Below are positions 51,101 to 56,763 of a stretch of DNA of 56,763 bases, piece after piece. Location: assembly GCA_017461445.1 (NCBI GenBank), contig JAFTXW010000026.1, positions 1 through 56,763 of the forward strand, written 5' to 3'. Made by a program: the position numbers and the translations under genes. Positions within the stretch are counted from its first letter, which is position 1, and each line of letters starts with the position of its first letter. The notes beneath the pieces are model-generated. The model saw only the letters and a list, made by a program, of their open reading frames with translations. It did not search any database and had not been told where the DNA came from. Source of the stretch: Oscillospiraceae bacterium (lineage in GTDB: Bacteria; Bacillota; Clostridia; Oscillospirales; Oscillospiraceae).

Positions 51101-52212
51101 GCCTGCAGCTGGGTCCAAGCCCCGTGGGCCTGAATGTATTCCTCGCTGTTTTTGATCCTTTGGACAGCGGCCTCGATCTCCTCCAGGCTCATGCTGCCGG
51201 AGGCTTCCAGCCGCTGGATCTCCGCTTCCAGCATATCGATCACCAGCCGAAGGTCATCAGCTGTGACCTGCAATTCTTCCAGCCGCTCAATTTCCACCGC
51301 CAGATTTCCCGCTTCCTCTTCCAGCACAGTAATGCCGTCCTGCAGGACTTTCAGTACATCCAGGATCGTCTGCAGCTGGGTCTTGGCGGACTGCAGCTGG
51401 ATCAGCTGGTCGTTCAGGTCTGCCCGGGTAGTCAGCAGCTGGTCGCGCTGCTGGTTGATCTGTGCCTCGCCCTGGGCGGTCTGCTCCGCCAGAGTATCTC
51501 CGCCGGTAGCCAGCTGGTTTTTGGCATTGGCAAGCTGCTCCTGAGCCTCCTTCAGCTGATCCATCTGAATTTGAAGCTCCTCGGCGGCCTTGTCCAGCTC
51601 GCCGGAAATGGCACTTTGAATGTCCGCGTTCAAGGCGTCGATCTTTTCCTGATCCAGGATCACATGCAGCTCCTGCACCACAGCACCGGTGGTGCTGATT
51701 CGTGCCACGCCGGAGATACCCTCCAGCTTGTTCATCAGGGTCTCGTTCAGGAATTCCGTCAGCTCCACGGTATCCATACCGTCCATAGACACCGCCGCCA
51801 CCTCAACGGGCAGCATGGAGGGATTGATCTTCAAAATATAGGGCGCGCCTACCATATCATCCCATCCGGCGGACATGCTGCTGATGGCCTGCTGAATATC
51901 CACGCTGGTGGTGTCCAGATTCACGGACTCCTCAAATTCCAGCATGACCATACTATAATTCTCACTGGAAGTGGAGGTGACCTCCTTGATATGCTCCAAT
52001 GTGGACATGGACTGCTCCATGGGCTTTGTGATCTCCGCCTCCACCTTTTCCGGGCTCGCGCCGGGGTATGTGGTCATGATCATCACATAGGGAAAATCCA
52101 TATTGGGCAGCAGATCGGGGGTCATTTTAAAATAAGCCACCACACCCAGCACCAATATGGCGATCACCGCCACAAAAACGGTAAACGGTTTTTTTACACT
52201 GAACTTTGGCAT
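48172..52212 (-). CDS. RND (AcrB/SwrC-like) transporter with coiled-coil insertion
   Basis: This 1346-residue inner-membrane RND (HAE1-type) exporter has an N-terminal helix (FTVFVAVIAILVLGVVAYF), large extracytoplasmic loops and two six-helix bundles. Landmarks are the LPNMDFPYVMIMTTYPGASPEKVE start, the helix-4 charged region AVAVGMLVDNSVVVIENIYRLR, and the second-half counterpart GFVMLVGIIVNNGIVLVDYINQ. Usual length is about 1030-1060. The extra roughly 340 residues (about 205-545) are a long Gln/Glu/Leu/Ala-rich coiled coil inserted at the entrance of the first docking domain, just before ILTAQNFAMPAG. It starts at ATG 52212, or GTG 52221. No adaptor gene is adjacent, so the insertion may replace one. 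Confidence 0.93.
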   Translation of the reverse strand: MPKFSVKKPFTVFVAVIAILVLGVVAYFKMTPDLLPNMDFPYVMIMTTYPGASPEKVEAEITKPMEQSMSTLEHIKEVTSTSSENYSMVMLEFEESVNLDTTSVDIQQAISSMSAGWDDMVGAPYILKINPSMLPVEVAAVSMDGMDTVELTEFLNETLMNKLEGISGVARISTTGAVVQELHVILDQEKIDALNADIQSAISGELDKAAEELQIQMDQLKEAQEQLANAKNQLATGGDTLAEQTAQGEAQINQQRDQLLTTRADLNDQLIQLQSAKTQLQTILDVLKVLQDGITVLEEEAGNLAVEIERLEELQVTADDLRLVIDMLEAEIQRLEASGSMSLEEIEAAVQRIKNSEEYIQAHGAWTQLQAELAYYGLDADNIQQRLESDRDMLQELSQRLEILLGDLLEQGLDQFSLDDTILEMEGQMAQIDAGTIAIQDGIEQLDAGMLQLEDAQALLSEQKTSGILELANANTELAVNSTTITSALTQLEMGMQTLETSRQEALEASDLNGIITMDMVSGILTAQNFAMPAGYVEQDGISYMVSVGKEITEREALENLLLFDLGMEKVKPIYLKDVAAVMLTDNRDEVYAKLNSQSGIMLSFEKQSTYATAATTNNINDRFRELEAEYPGLQFVALMNQGDYIYLIVDSILSSLLLGAVFAVIVLFLFLKDIRPTFITLCSIPISVVFAIVLMYFSGVTINMISLSGLAVAVGMLVDNSVVVIENIYRLRAKGANVIQAAVSGAQQVAGAVTASTLTTVCVFLPIVFVEGITRQLFTDLALTMTYALMASLIVSLTLVPAMASGMLRKEKQTKETLMNKFLAVYEKLAAWSLDHKAIVLGVSLLLLIVTGVASISRGFIFMPQMDMPNVSVSVTMPEDSSMEDAADLADQVLSRIEAVEGIATIGAMMDSGGSSLLGGGSGTGYSLTVYITLADDTASGAAVGTEIEDACADLPCTVSASSAMLDMSMLTGSGLSMRVYAEDMEVLQSAAREAADLLASLEGVTEASDGLEDAAPALHVDIDRNKAMQKGMTVAQIYMELAAALTNTTTNMTLELDGTSTEVIIERPEGTTLDIDGLKNYRFEVEGRDGEVTTFVLTDVAEVREATSLNAISRISQRRYLSVSATLAPGYNVTRVTSEAERLMARADLGKGVTYEFTGENETIMEAVEQLLLMLLLGVLLVYLVMVAQFQSLKSPFIVMFTIPLAFTGGFIALLLCGMEVSVVSLIGFVMLVGIIVNNGIVLVDYINQLRMEGMERRAAILEAGRTRMRPILMTTITTVLGLIDMAVRKSAGTALMQPIAVVCIGGLIYATLMTLFVVPCIYDLLNKKELRSVREEDLKLLDI

Positions 52213-52258
52213 ATCGGGCACCTAACCTTCCGGGAAACAGGCATATAAAATCAGAATA

Positions 52259-52287
52259 ATTTTACCACGTTCTTCCTTTCTTTGCAA
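52259..52287 (-). promoter_or_regulatory. Promoter of the RND transporter
   Basis: On the minus strand TTGCAA (52287-52282), a 17-bp spacer and TAAAAT (52264-52259), about 47 bp before the start codon. Confidence 0.7.
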
Positions 52288-52411
52288 TAAAGAATGTGTG
52301 AACGTTTTATGACAAATACTCAGGCATACAGCCGCCAGTCCAGCAGAGTATATATTTTTAGGACAATCTCATTGATTGGAACAACCTTCCTTGCATTCCG
52401 CAAAGACCCAA

Positions 52412-52440
52412 GCATACAAATTCTCCGCCGGGTCAAAATA
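52412..52440 (+). promoter_or_regulatory. Possible forespore (sigma-G/F) promoter of the spore-protein gene
   Basis: GCATA (52412-52416), a 17-bp gap and CAAAATA (52434-52440) roughly fit the GNATR / CATNNTA pattern used by forespore sigma factors, about 80 bp before the ATG. The match is imperfect. Downstream at 52466-52497, TCCCGGAAA and TTTCCGGGA form a leader hairpin. Confidence 0.35.
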
Positions 52441-52518
52441 GGTGTACGGAAAGAAAAAGTCGATTCCTCCCGGAAAACGGCTTGCTTTCCGGGAAAATGA
52501 TAAGAGGAGAGAATTACA

Positions 52519-52782
52519 ATGAGCAACTCTAACAACAACCAGATCAATATCCCCCAGGCCCGTGAGGCTATGGACCGTTTCAAGATGCAGGCAGCGCAGG
52601 AAGTGGGCGTCAACCTGACCAACGGCTACAACGGCCACCTGACCTCCCGCGAAGCCGGCTCCGTCGGCGGCCAGATGGTCAAGAAGATGTGTCCCGTAAG
52701 AACCGCGAGATATGACAGGCATAACCGTATTACACCAGGCCATATACAGACCGTGCAGTACATAGCATCTGTAATTATTTAA
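52519..52782 (+). CDS. Alpha/beta-type small acid-soluble spore protein, altered C-terminus
   Basis: This DNA-binding spore protein coats and protects DNA in the forespore. Residues 1-57 are a normal alpha/beta SASP: ARE.MDRFKMQAAQEVGVNL and the highly conserved HLTSREAGSVGGQMVKKM. After VKKM the family usually has a short hydrophilic helix; here it continues CPVRTARYDRHNRITPGHIQT and ends in a hydrophobic tail, 87 residues in all, unlike any SASP end I know. The likely cause is a recombination or insertion junction near 52690 that replaced the original 3' end. ATG 52519 follows AAGAGGAGAG. The main DNA-binding segment is intact, so it may still work. Confidence 0.85.
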   Translation: MSNSNNNQINIPQAREAMDRFKMQAAQEVGVNLTNGYNGHLTSREAGSVGGQMVKKMCPVRTARYDRHNRITPGHIQTVQYIASVII

Positions 52783-52800
52783 CTTAAACTTAGCACTGTT

Positions 52801-52882
52801 ATGTAGTAAGTTTTAGACAGAGACGCATTTTGCTTGATTTTTTTATTCTCCTGTGGTATTCTTTATCTGAAAGTTACTACAT
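52801..52882. repeat. 9-bp inverted repeat flanking the ATPase promoter
   Basis: ATGTAGTAA (52801-52809) and TTACTACAT (52874-52882) are perfect complements and bracket the promoter at 52834-52862. They may be a paired operator or the end of an inserted segment. Confidence 0.5.
52834..52862 (+). promoter_or_regulatory. Promoter of the DUF4143 ATPase
   Basis: TTGATT (52834-52839), a 17-bp spacer and TATTCT (52857-52862), 47 bp before the ATG at 52910. Confidence 0.7.
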
Positions 52883-52909
52883 TTACGAAGCAAGTACGAG
52901 GTGTACGAC

Positions 52910-54184
52910 ATGCTTAAACGTGATTTCTACCTGAATCAAATTATCCGCCATATGCACAACGGAGAGATCAAGGTCATCACCGGCATCCGCCGCTGCGGAA
53001 AATCTGTCCTGCTGTTCGAGTTGTTCCGGGATCATTTGCTGGCACAGGGCATCTCCGAGGATCAGATCATCACCATCGAGCTGGATCAGCGGAAATACTA
53101 CAAATTCCGTAACCCCATCGTCCTCTGCGAGTATGTGGAAGCCATCGTCACCGCCGATAAGGGCAAGCAGTTCTACCTGTTCATCGACGAAGTGCAATTC
53201 ACTAAGAAGGTGAAAGATACAGAAAATGACGATATTGAAGTCAGTCTCTATGATATGCTCAACGAACTGAAAGCGTACAAAAACTTGGACGTTTACGTCA
53301 CCGGCAGCAACTCCAAGATGCTCTCCAGTGACATCGCCACCGAGTTCCGGGGACGGGCTACGCAAATCAGGGTATATCCCTTCTCCTTCGGCGAATTTTA
53401 CTCCCACGTTGGTGGTGACGAACGGAAAGCATTGGATCAGTATATGCTCTACGGAGGTATGCCCCGCGTCATTCAAATGCAGGATGATCAGGACAAGAAG
53501 GATTACCTGTCTAATCTCTATTCTGAACTGTATATCAAGAATATCGTGGAGCGCAACGGCATTGAGCGGGAGGATATCCTGAACAACATTCTGGACTTCC
53601 TGGCTTCCCAGATCAGTTCCCTAACCAACCCCACCAATGTAGCCAATGTAATCGGCAGTATGCGGCAGGAAAAGGTCAATTCCGCTCTGGTTTCCAGCTA
53701 TATCAACCATACCATCGACGCTTTTCTGATCCGCATGGCTCAGCGGTATGACGTCAAGGGCAAATCCTACTTCAATTACCCAAACAAATATTACTATACT
53801 GATATCGGCCTGCGAAATGCCCGGCTTAATTACAGGCAGTACGATCCCGGTCACATCATGGAAAACATCATCTACAATGACCTGATCCGCCGTGGATACA
53901 GTGTGGATGTGGGTGTTGTGATAGATCGCAGAAACGGCAGTTACATCCAGAAGGAAGTGGATTTCGTTGTCAACCACGGCGACCGGAAGCTGTATATCCA
54001 GTCTGCCTTCCAGATGGGCACAGGGCAGAAGGAATCCGCTGAGCTGGATTCCCTGAAGCTCACCGGCGACTTCTTCAAAAAGATCATTATCCGAATGGAT
54101 ATCCCCCATAATTTCTACGATGATAACGGTATTTTCCACTGTAATCTGATCGATTTTCTGTTGGAACGAGTGGAGTTGTTCTGA
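52910..54184 (+). CDS. AAA_14/DUF4143 ATP-binding protein
   Basis: The 424-residue protein has an N-terminal P-loop ATPase (Walker A TGIRRCGKSVLL, near residue 26-37; Walker B FYLFIDEVQ; sensor-like VTGSNSKML) and a C-terminal DUF4143 domain with NIIYNDLIRRGYSVDVGVV and an archaeal-type nuclease-like core KEVDFVVNHGDRKLYIQSAF. Such proteins are common and variable between strains; their role is unknown, and some are suspected in toxin-antitoxin or mobile-element biology. I start at ATG 52910 (GAGGTG just upstream); a GTG three codons earlier overlaps it. It lies between the altered spore-protein gene and a broken gene, in a patch that looks acquired. Confidence 0.9.
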   Translation: MLKRDFYLNQIIRHMHNGEIKVITGIRRCGKSVLLFELFRDHLLAQGISEDQIITIELDQRKYYKFRNPIVLCEYVEAIVTADKGKQFYLFIDEVQFTKKVKDTENDDIEVSLYDMLNELKAYKNLDVYVTGSNSKMLSSDIATEFRGRATQIRVYPFSFGEFYSHVGGDERKALDQYMLYGGMPRVIQMQDDQDKKDYLSNLYSELYIKNIVERNGIEREDILNNILDFLASQISSLTNPTNVANVIGSMRQEKVNSALVSSYINHTIDAFLIRMAQRYDVKGKSYFNYPNKYYYTDIGLRNARLNYRQYDPGHIMENIIYNDLIRRGYSVDVGVVIDRRNGSYIQKEVDFVVNHGDRKLYIQSAFQMGTGQKESAELDSLKLTGDFFKKIIIRMDIPHNFYDDNGIFHCNLIDFLLERVELF

Positions 54185-54215
54185 TTCAAACCGCAAAAGG
54201 GAGAAAGATCTCAAA

Positions 54216-54530
54216 ATGGAAATTACAAACCAAGACTGGAAACTGTTCCGCCAGCAGCTTCCCGGCTGGCAGGAAGCATACATGGATCGCCTGAACCGGG
54301 AGTGTGCAGAAATACTGGCCGGAGAAGGGAATCCATCGGAAAAATTCTGAGCGTTGGAGAAGCGTATTCGGGAGGATAAGCACCATCCCGGCGTTCAACT
54401 CCAGCTCAAACGGTCCGAGTTGCTCTACACATCGGCTATACTCCTGAACGATGGTGTGATTATGCTCAATGACTTGCATGACTTCAGCGATGATCTTATC
54501 ACATCCCTGAATATGCTTCTGCATTTGTAA
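54216..54530 (+). pseudogene. Helical clostridial protein broken by an in-frame TGA
   Basis: The frame opens at ATG 54216 (GGGAGAAAG upstream), runs 44 codons to TGA at 54348-54350, and continues open in the same frame to TAA at 54528-54530. Joined, it gives a 104-codon protein starting MEITNQDWKLFRQQLPGWQEAYM and continuing, after the stop, ALEKRIREDKHHPGVQLQL and a C-terminal helix with LNDLHDFSDDLITSL. As I recall this small clostridial family (often labelled multidrug transporter without evidence), the residue at the break is the tryptophan of KFW.LEKRI, so TGG has become TGA. Both halves still read as protein, so the mutation is recent. Confidence 0.8.
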
Positions 54531-54548
54531 AACAAGAGGTGATATTAC

Positions 54549-55457
54549 TTGGAACAATTTGATGAGTTCGGTTTCCCCACCGAATATCCGCCTGAAATTT
54601 TGAGCAGCATGCACAGTCAGCTGCGTATCCCCGCGGAAAAATTTCGTCAGCTACACATCTGCTTCGATGCAGCAAATAATTTATACGCACGTATTCCACT
54701 GGACAAGCTGTATGATCTGTGCTCCCGCTACCTGTCCTCCATCTCCCAGGAAGATTTTCTGGATGTTGCAGAGATCATCGCCCACGAGCGTGGCAATCAC
54801 TATGCCGTCATCCGAAGGGAGATTTTTCATGAGGAACTGCCACCTGGCGGCCCCATGGATCGTGAACTGATTGCAGAGCACCTGTATTCCGTCGGTGATG
54901 AATACTATTACGCACTGGAGAAACAGCAGGAAGGAAAGCCCTGGTACACCCCGGACTGGTCTGAATTCGTAAAATATGCTGACCAATTCTTCATTGAAAG
55001 CACACCCCAGCAGTATTTGCTGACCCGCTATCTGCAAAATACCCAGCGCAAGCTCCGTTGTCCGCCCATAGAAATCACAGAGGAATTTAGCTCACAATTG
55101 CGGATGGACGAAGACATTCAGCACATCATTGACGAAGGTCAGCGTCTGGGGGTTCGTTTTCAGGACCAGCAGGATTTCCGGGACTTCCTTGACCTGCTGC
55201 TGAAGCTGAGCCACCATACTCGCCGCTATTCTCACCGGGGCCATACCTCCGCCGAGCTGGGGCTTCCTGCGCTGAGTGCGGAGAAAGTCCTGAAGGATGT
55301 TTCCTACGATAACAATTACATCGATCCGCTTGCAAAAATAGGTCATATGCTGCGTGCCAAGTGCCATAATCCCACAACCACCTCCGGCAAGCCCTCCCGT
55401 AATACTCCCTGCCCCTGCGGGAGCGGACGAAAATACAAAAACTGCTGCGGAAGATAA
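54549..55457 (+). CDS. SEC-C motif protein of unknown function
   Basis: The 302-residue soluble protein has a helical body without a recognised family and a C-terminal SEC-C zinc motif: NTPCPCGSGRKYKNCCGR (CxCx8CC). In SecA and other proteins this motif binds zinc and contacts ribosomes or partner proteins. It starts with TTG at 54549, chosen because GAGGTGA lies 6 nt upstream and no ATG is nearer the ribosome binding site. It lies 18 bp after the broken gene and ends at the terminator 55531-55572, so it may share the ATPase's transcript. Confidence 0.87.
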   Translation: MEQFDEFGFPTEYPPEILSSMHSQLRIPAEKFRQLHICFDAANNLYARIPLDKLYDLCSRYLSSISQEDFLDVAEIIAHERGNHYAVIRREIFHEELPPGGPMDRELIAEHLYSVGDEYYYALEKQQEGKPWYTPDWSEFVKYADQFFIESTPQQYLLTRYLQNTQRKLRCPPIEITEEFSSQLRMDEDIQHIIDEGQRLGVRFQDQQDFRDFLDLLLKLSHHTRRYSHRGHTSAELGLPALSAEKVLKDVSYDNNYIDPLAKIGHMLRAKCHNPTTTSGKPSRNTPCPCGSGRKYKNCCGR

Positions 55458-55530
55458 GGAATTTGTGGGAAAACCCGTCGAAAAAAGCGCGAATACGAAG
55501 TACTTCCCTTTTGAACCCAATCATGTTTTC

Positions 55531-55572
55531 AGCCCTGCAGGAGTTTCCTCCTGCAGGGCTGTATTCTTTATC
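55531..55572 (+). terminator. Terminator after the SEC-C gene
   Basis: AGCCCTGCAGGAG (55531-55543) pairs perfectly over 13 bp with 55548-55560 around TTTC, followed by GTATTCTTTAT. The remaining gap to 55697 shows no gene. Confidence 0.8.
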
Positions 55573-55696
55573 TGTTCGTGGCTGTTCCGCCCTGCAGTTG
55601 CTTCACCTACGCAGAAGCCTGCGACGATGTGTTTTTTTGCTGCAGCCCTATTTGTCTGGTAATTTACCACAGCGCACAATCGGAACAAAACAGCAA

Positions 55697-56047
55697 TTAA
55701 AGTGTATCCAACAGGTCGATCTTTTTCCGATAGCCCAGAAGGATCGAGTCCACATAAGGAATCAGCGCATCCATACCATAGATCGTTCGCAGTTCTTCCT
55801 CGGAGATGCCCTTAAGACGGGGTACATGGAGCGTCACGTCCCCAGAGGTGGTGGTCAGGTTTCGGTCATAGTGGCCGCTGCGGTAGCCCTGACGGGCCTC
55901 GCTGCGCTCGTAGCGGGCCGCCTGGGTCAGTTTCTCCGCTTCGGCTTCCAGCAGTTCATTGAGTGTCTCCTCCACGCTGCCGCGCACCAATTCCTTGATT
56001 TGACCCTTAATAATTTCCTCGTTGAATTGTACAATGTTGTTGGACAT
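55697..56047 (-). pseudogene. IS256-family transposase remnant
   Basis: The first 80 or so residues match the N-terminus of IS256/Mutator transposases: MSNNIVQFNEEIIKGQIKEL, ETLNELLEAEAEKLTQAARYER, EARQGYRSGHYDRNLTTTSG and VTLHVPRLKG. After KGI the sequence departs from the family and stops at 116 residues, against about 400 for an intact enzyme, so the catalytic DDE domain is missing. ATG 56047 with AAAGGAG upstream; I found no terminal inverted repeats. It is a non-functional leftover of an insertion at the edge of the accessory patch, next to the rRNA operon. Confidence 0.88.
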
Positions 56048-56197
56048 GGTTTGCTGTCTCCTTTCAGAATGTGTGTGTCGCAACTTCATTCTACCAGAGA
56101 CCGGCAAGCCGTGTCTGTTTTTTTGCTGTTTTCAATTTGCACAACTTATTGTACCTTATCCTCCAATCAATCCGCAAAATAAAAACTTTCTGAAAAT

Positions 56198-56246
56198 AAA
56201 AAAGCCGGAGCATCTGAGAGCTTAACGCTCCCGGATACTCCGGCTT
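56198..56246 (-). terminator. Second terminator of the rRNA/tRNA operon
   Basis: AAGCCGGAG and CTCCGGCTT pair around an inner partly paired loop; on the minus strand the stem ends in TTTTTT (56203-56198). Confidence 0.75.
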
Positions 56247-56284
56247 GTCCGAAAAATAAATTGATAACTTTCTGAAAACTTCAT

Positions 56285-56336
56285 AAAAAAAGCGGTGCCC
56301 TATTCCAGAATTCTCTGGAATTTAAAAAAGCACCGT
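56285..56336 (-). terminator. First terminator of the rRNA/tRNA operon
   Basis: On the minus strand ACGGTGC and GCACCGC enclose an inner TTCCAGA/TCTGGAA hairpin, followed by TTTTTTT (56291-56285). It lies about 200 bp after tRNA-Asn. Confidence 0.75.
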
Positions 56337-56486
56337 CAATTTCGTTCGAGATGCAGTGAAATCGCCGCAACTCTTGGGAAATATCTATTTCAATGGGTTT
56401 GATATCTATGGAATGTTGCAAATTCGTGTTAACATTTTACCTGTAATAATCAAACATAATTATCCAAAAAACGCTTATAAACCAAG

Positions 56487-56539
56487 AAAGTGTACACTTT
56501 GAATCAACTTTTAGCAGTTGATATCTAAAGTGTACACTA
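56487..56539. repeat. Paired GTGTACAC palindromes next to tRNA-Asn
   Basis: AAGTGTACACTTT (56487-56499) and AAAGTGTACACT (56527-56538) are each palindromic and also pair with each other, with an inner ATCAACT/AGTTGAT stem. The structure ends 5 bp from the tRNA 3' end. No T-tract follows. Confidence 0.65.
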
Positions 56540-56543
56540 ACTA

Positions 56544-56619
56544 TGGCTCCCCCTGTTGGACTTGAACCAACGACCTGCGGATTAACAGTCCGTCGCTCTA
56601 CCGACTGAGCTAAGGGGGA
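56544..56619 (-). tRNA. tRNA-Asn(GTT)
   Basis: On the minus strand a full cloverleaf is read, from TCCCCCT to AGGGGGA plus G and an encoded CCA (56546-56544). The D-arm GCTCAGTCGGTAGAGC, anticodon loop CTGTTAA (anticodon GTT) and T-arm GTTCAAGTC are normal. It lies 9 bp after the 5S gene, as part of the rRNA transcript. Confidence 0.97.
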
Positions 56620-56628
56620 ATGTTTGTG

Positions 56629-56741
56629 TTGGCATTACCTATCTTCCCGGGCAGTCACCCGCCAAGTATTGTCGGCGTACATGTGCTTAACTTCTGTGTT
56701 CGGGATGGGAACAGGTGGACCCACATGACAATCAATACCAA
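56629..56741 (-). rRNA. 5S ribosomal RNA
   Basis: The minus strand carries the universal 5S core CCCATCCCGAACACAGAAG followed by TTAAGC. Helix I pairs TTGGTATT (56741-56734) with AATGCCAA (56636-56629), which sets both ends (113 nt). The 23S gene must lie beyond the right edge, upstream on the same strand. Confidence 0.95.
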
Positions 56742-56763
56742 CTCGTATGGATGGCTTTTAACC

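Noticed and set aside
54348-54350. Selenocysteine or tryptophan recoding at the in-frame TGA
   Set aside because: No SECIS-like hairpin is evident after it, and all other genes here use TGA as a stop; a nonsense mutation is simpler.
56487-56619. Prophage attachment site in tRNA-Asn
   Set aside because: No integrase gene and no duplicated tRNA 3' end are seen within the window.

Overview
The window looks like chromosome from a GC-rich, spore-forming anaerobe of the Clostridia, most likely Oscillospirales. The evidence is an alpha/beta-type spore protein gene, CWB2 and CAP-domain surface proteins, strong AGGAGG ribosome binding sites, sigma-A promoters with 17-bp spacers, and clostridial families such as DUF4358/MBOAT/DHHW and ATC hydrolase. 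The right edge is the 3' end of an rRNA operon on the minus strand (5S rRNA, then tRNA-Asn).

Layout. 1-7.5 kb: two cell-surface proteins with CWB2 repeats, the second 1968 residues long with thioredoxin-like and CAP domains. 7.7-10 kb: a PTS (EIIA, then EIICB) for glucose or N-acetylglucosamine. 10.3-13.9 kb: ddl and murC (peptidoglycan precursors) with a DUF1934 gene and an unknown gene. 14.1-17.1 kb: an amino-acid ABC importer behind a lysine riboswitch with its own terminator. 17.1-17.6 kb: a Cu/Zn superoxide dismutase-family gene. 17.9-22.9 kb: a MacAB-like exporter with two different adaptors. 23-26.9 kb: sbcD and sbcC. 26.9-31.4 kb: a compact five-gene operon with two membrane-anchored phosphodiester glycosidase paralogues, an NTF2-like protein, an Lgt-like membrane protein and a small kinase-fold protein; its joint role is unknown. 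31.4-35.6 kb: MarR regulator plus a heterodimeric ABC exporter. 35.7-38.4 kb: nagA and a MATE transporter separated by a 140-bp multi-hairpin element. 38.5-42.8 kb: DHHW, MBOAT, DUF4358, VanZ-like and mntP genes in one direction behind a yybP-ykoY (manganese) riboswitch. 43-46.3 kb: azlC/azlD, a CyuA-like cysteine desulfidase, an ATC hydrolase and a small cysteine-rich protein, suggesting cysteine metabolism. 46.4-52.2 kb: thioredoxin, an XRE regulator, a DtxR/MntR regulator and an RND transporter with a large coiled-coil insertion. 52.5-56 kb: an accessory-looking patch with a spore protein gene whose 3' end looks replaced, a DUF4143 ATPase, a gene broken by an in-frame TGA, a SEC-C protein and an IS256 transposase remnant.

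The least explained structures are (i) a dispersed family of about 168-bp, three-hairpin intergenic elements in three copies (10077-10242, 12340-12507, 42853-43020), whose stems differ by compensatory changes, and (ii) the 26.9-31.4 kb operon. All functional names come from reading motifs by eye; no database search was run.
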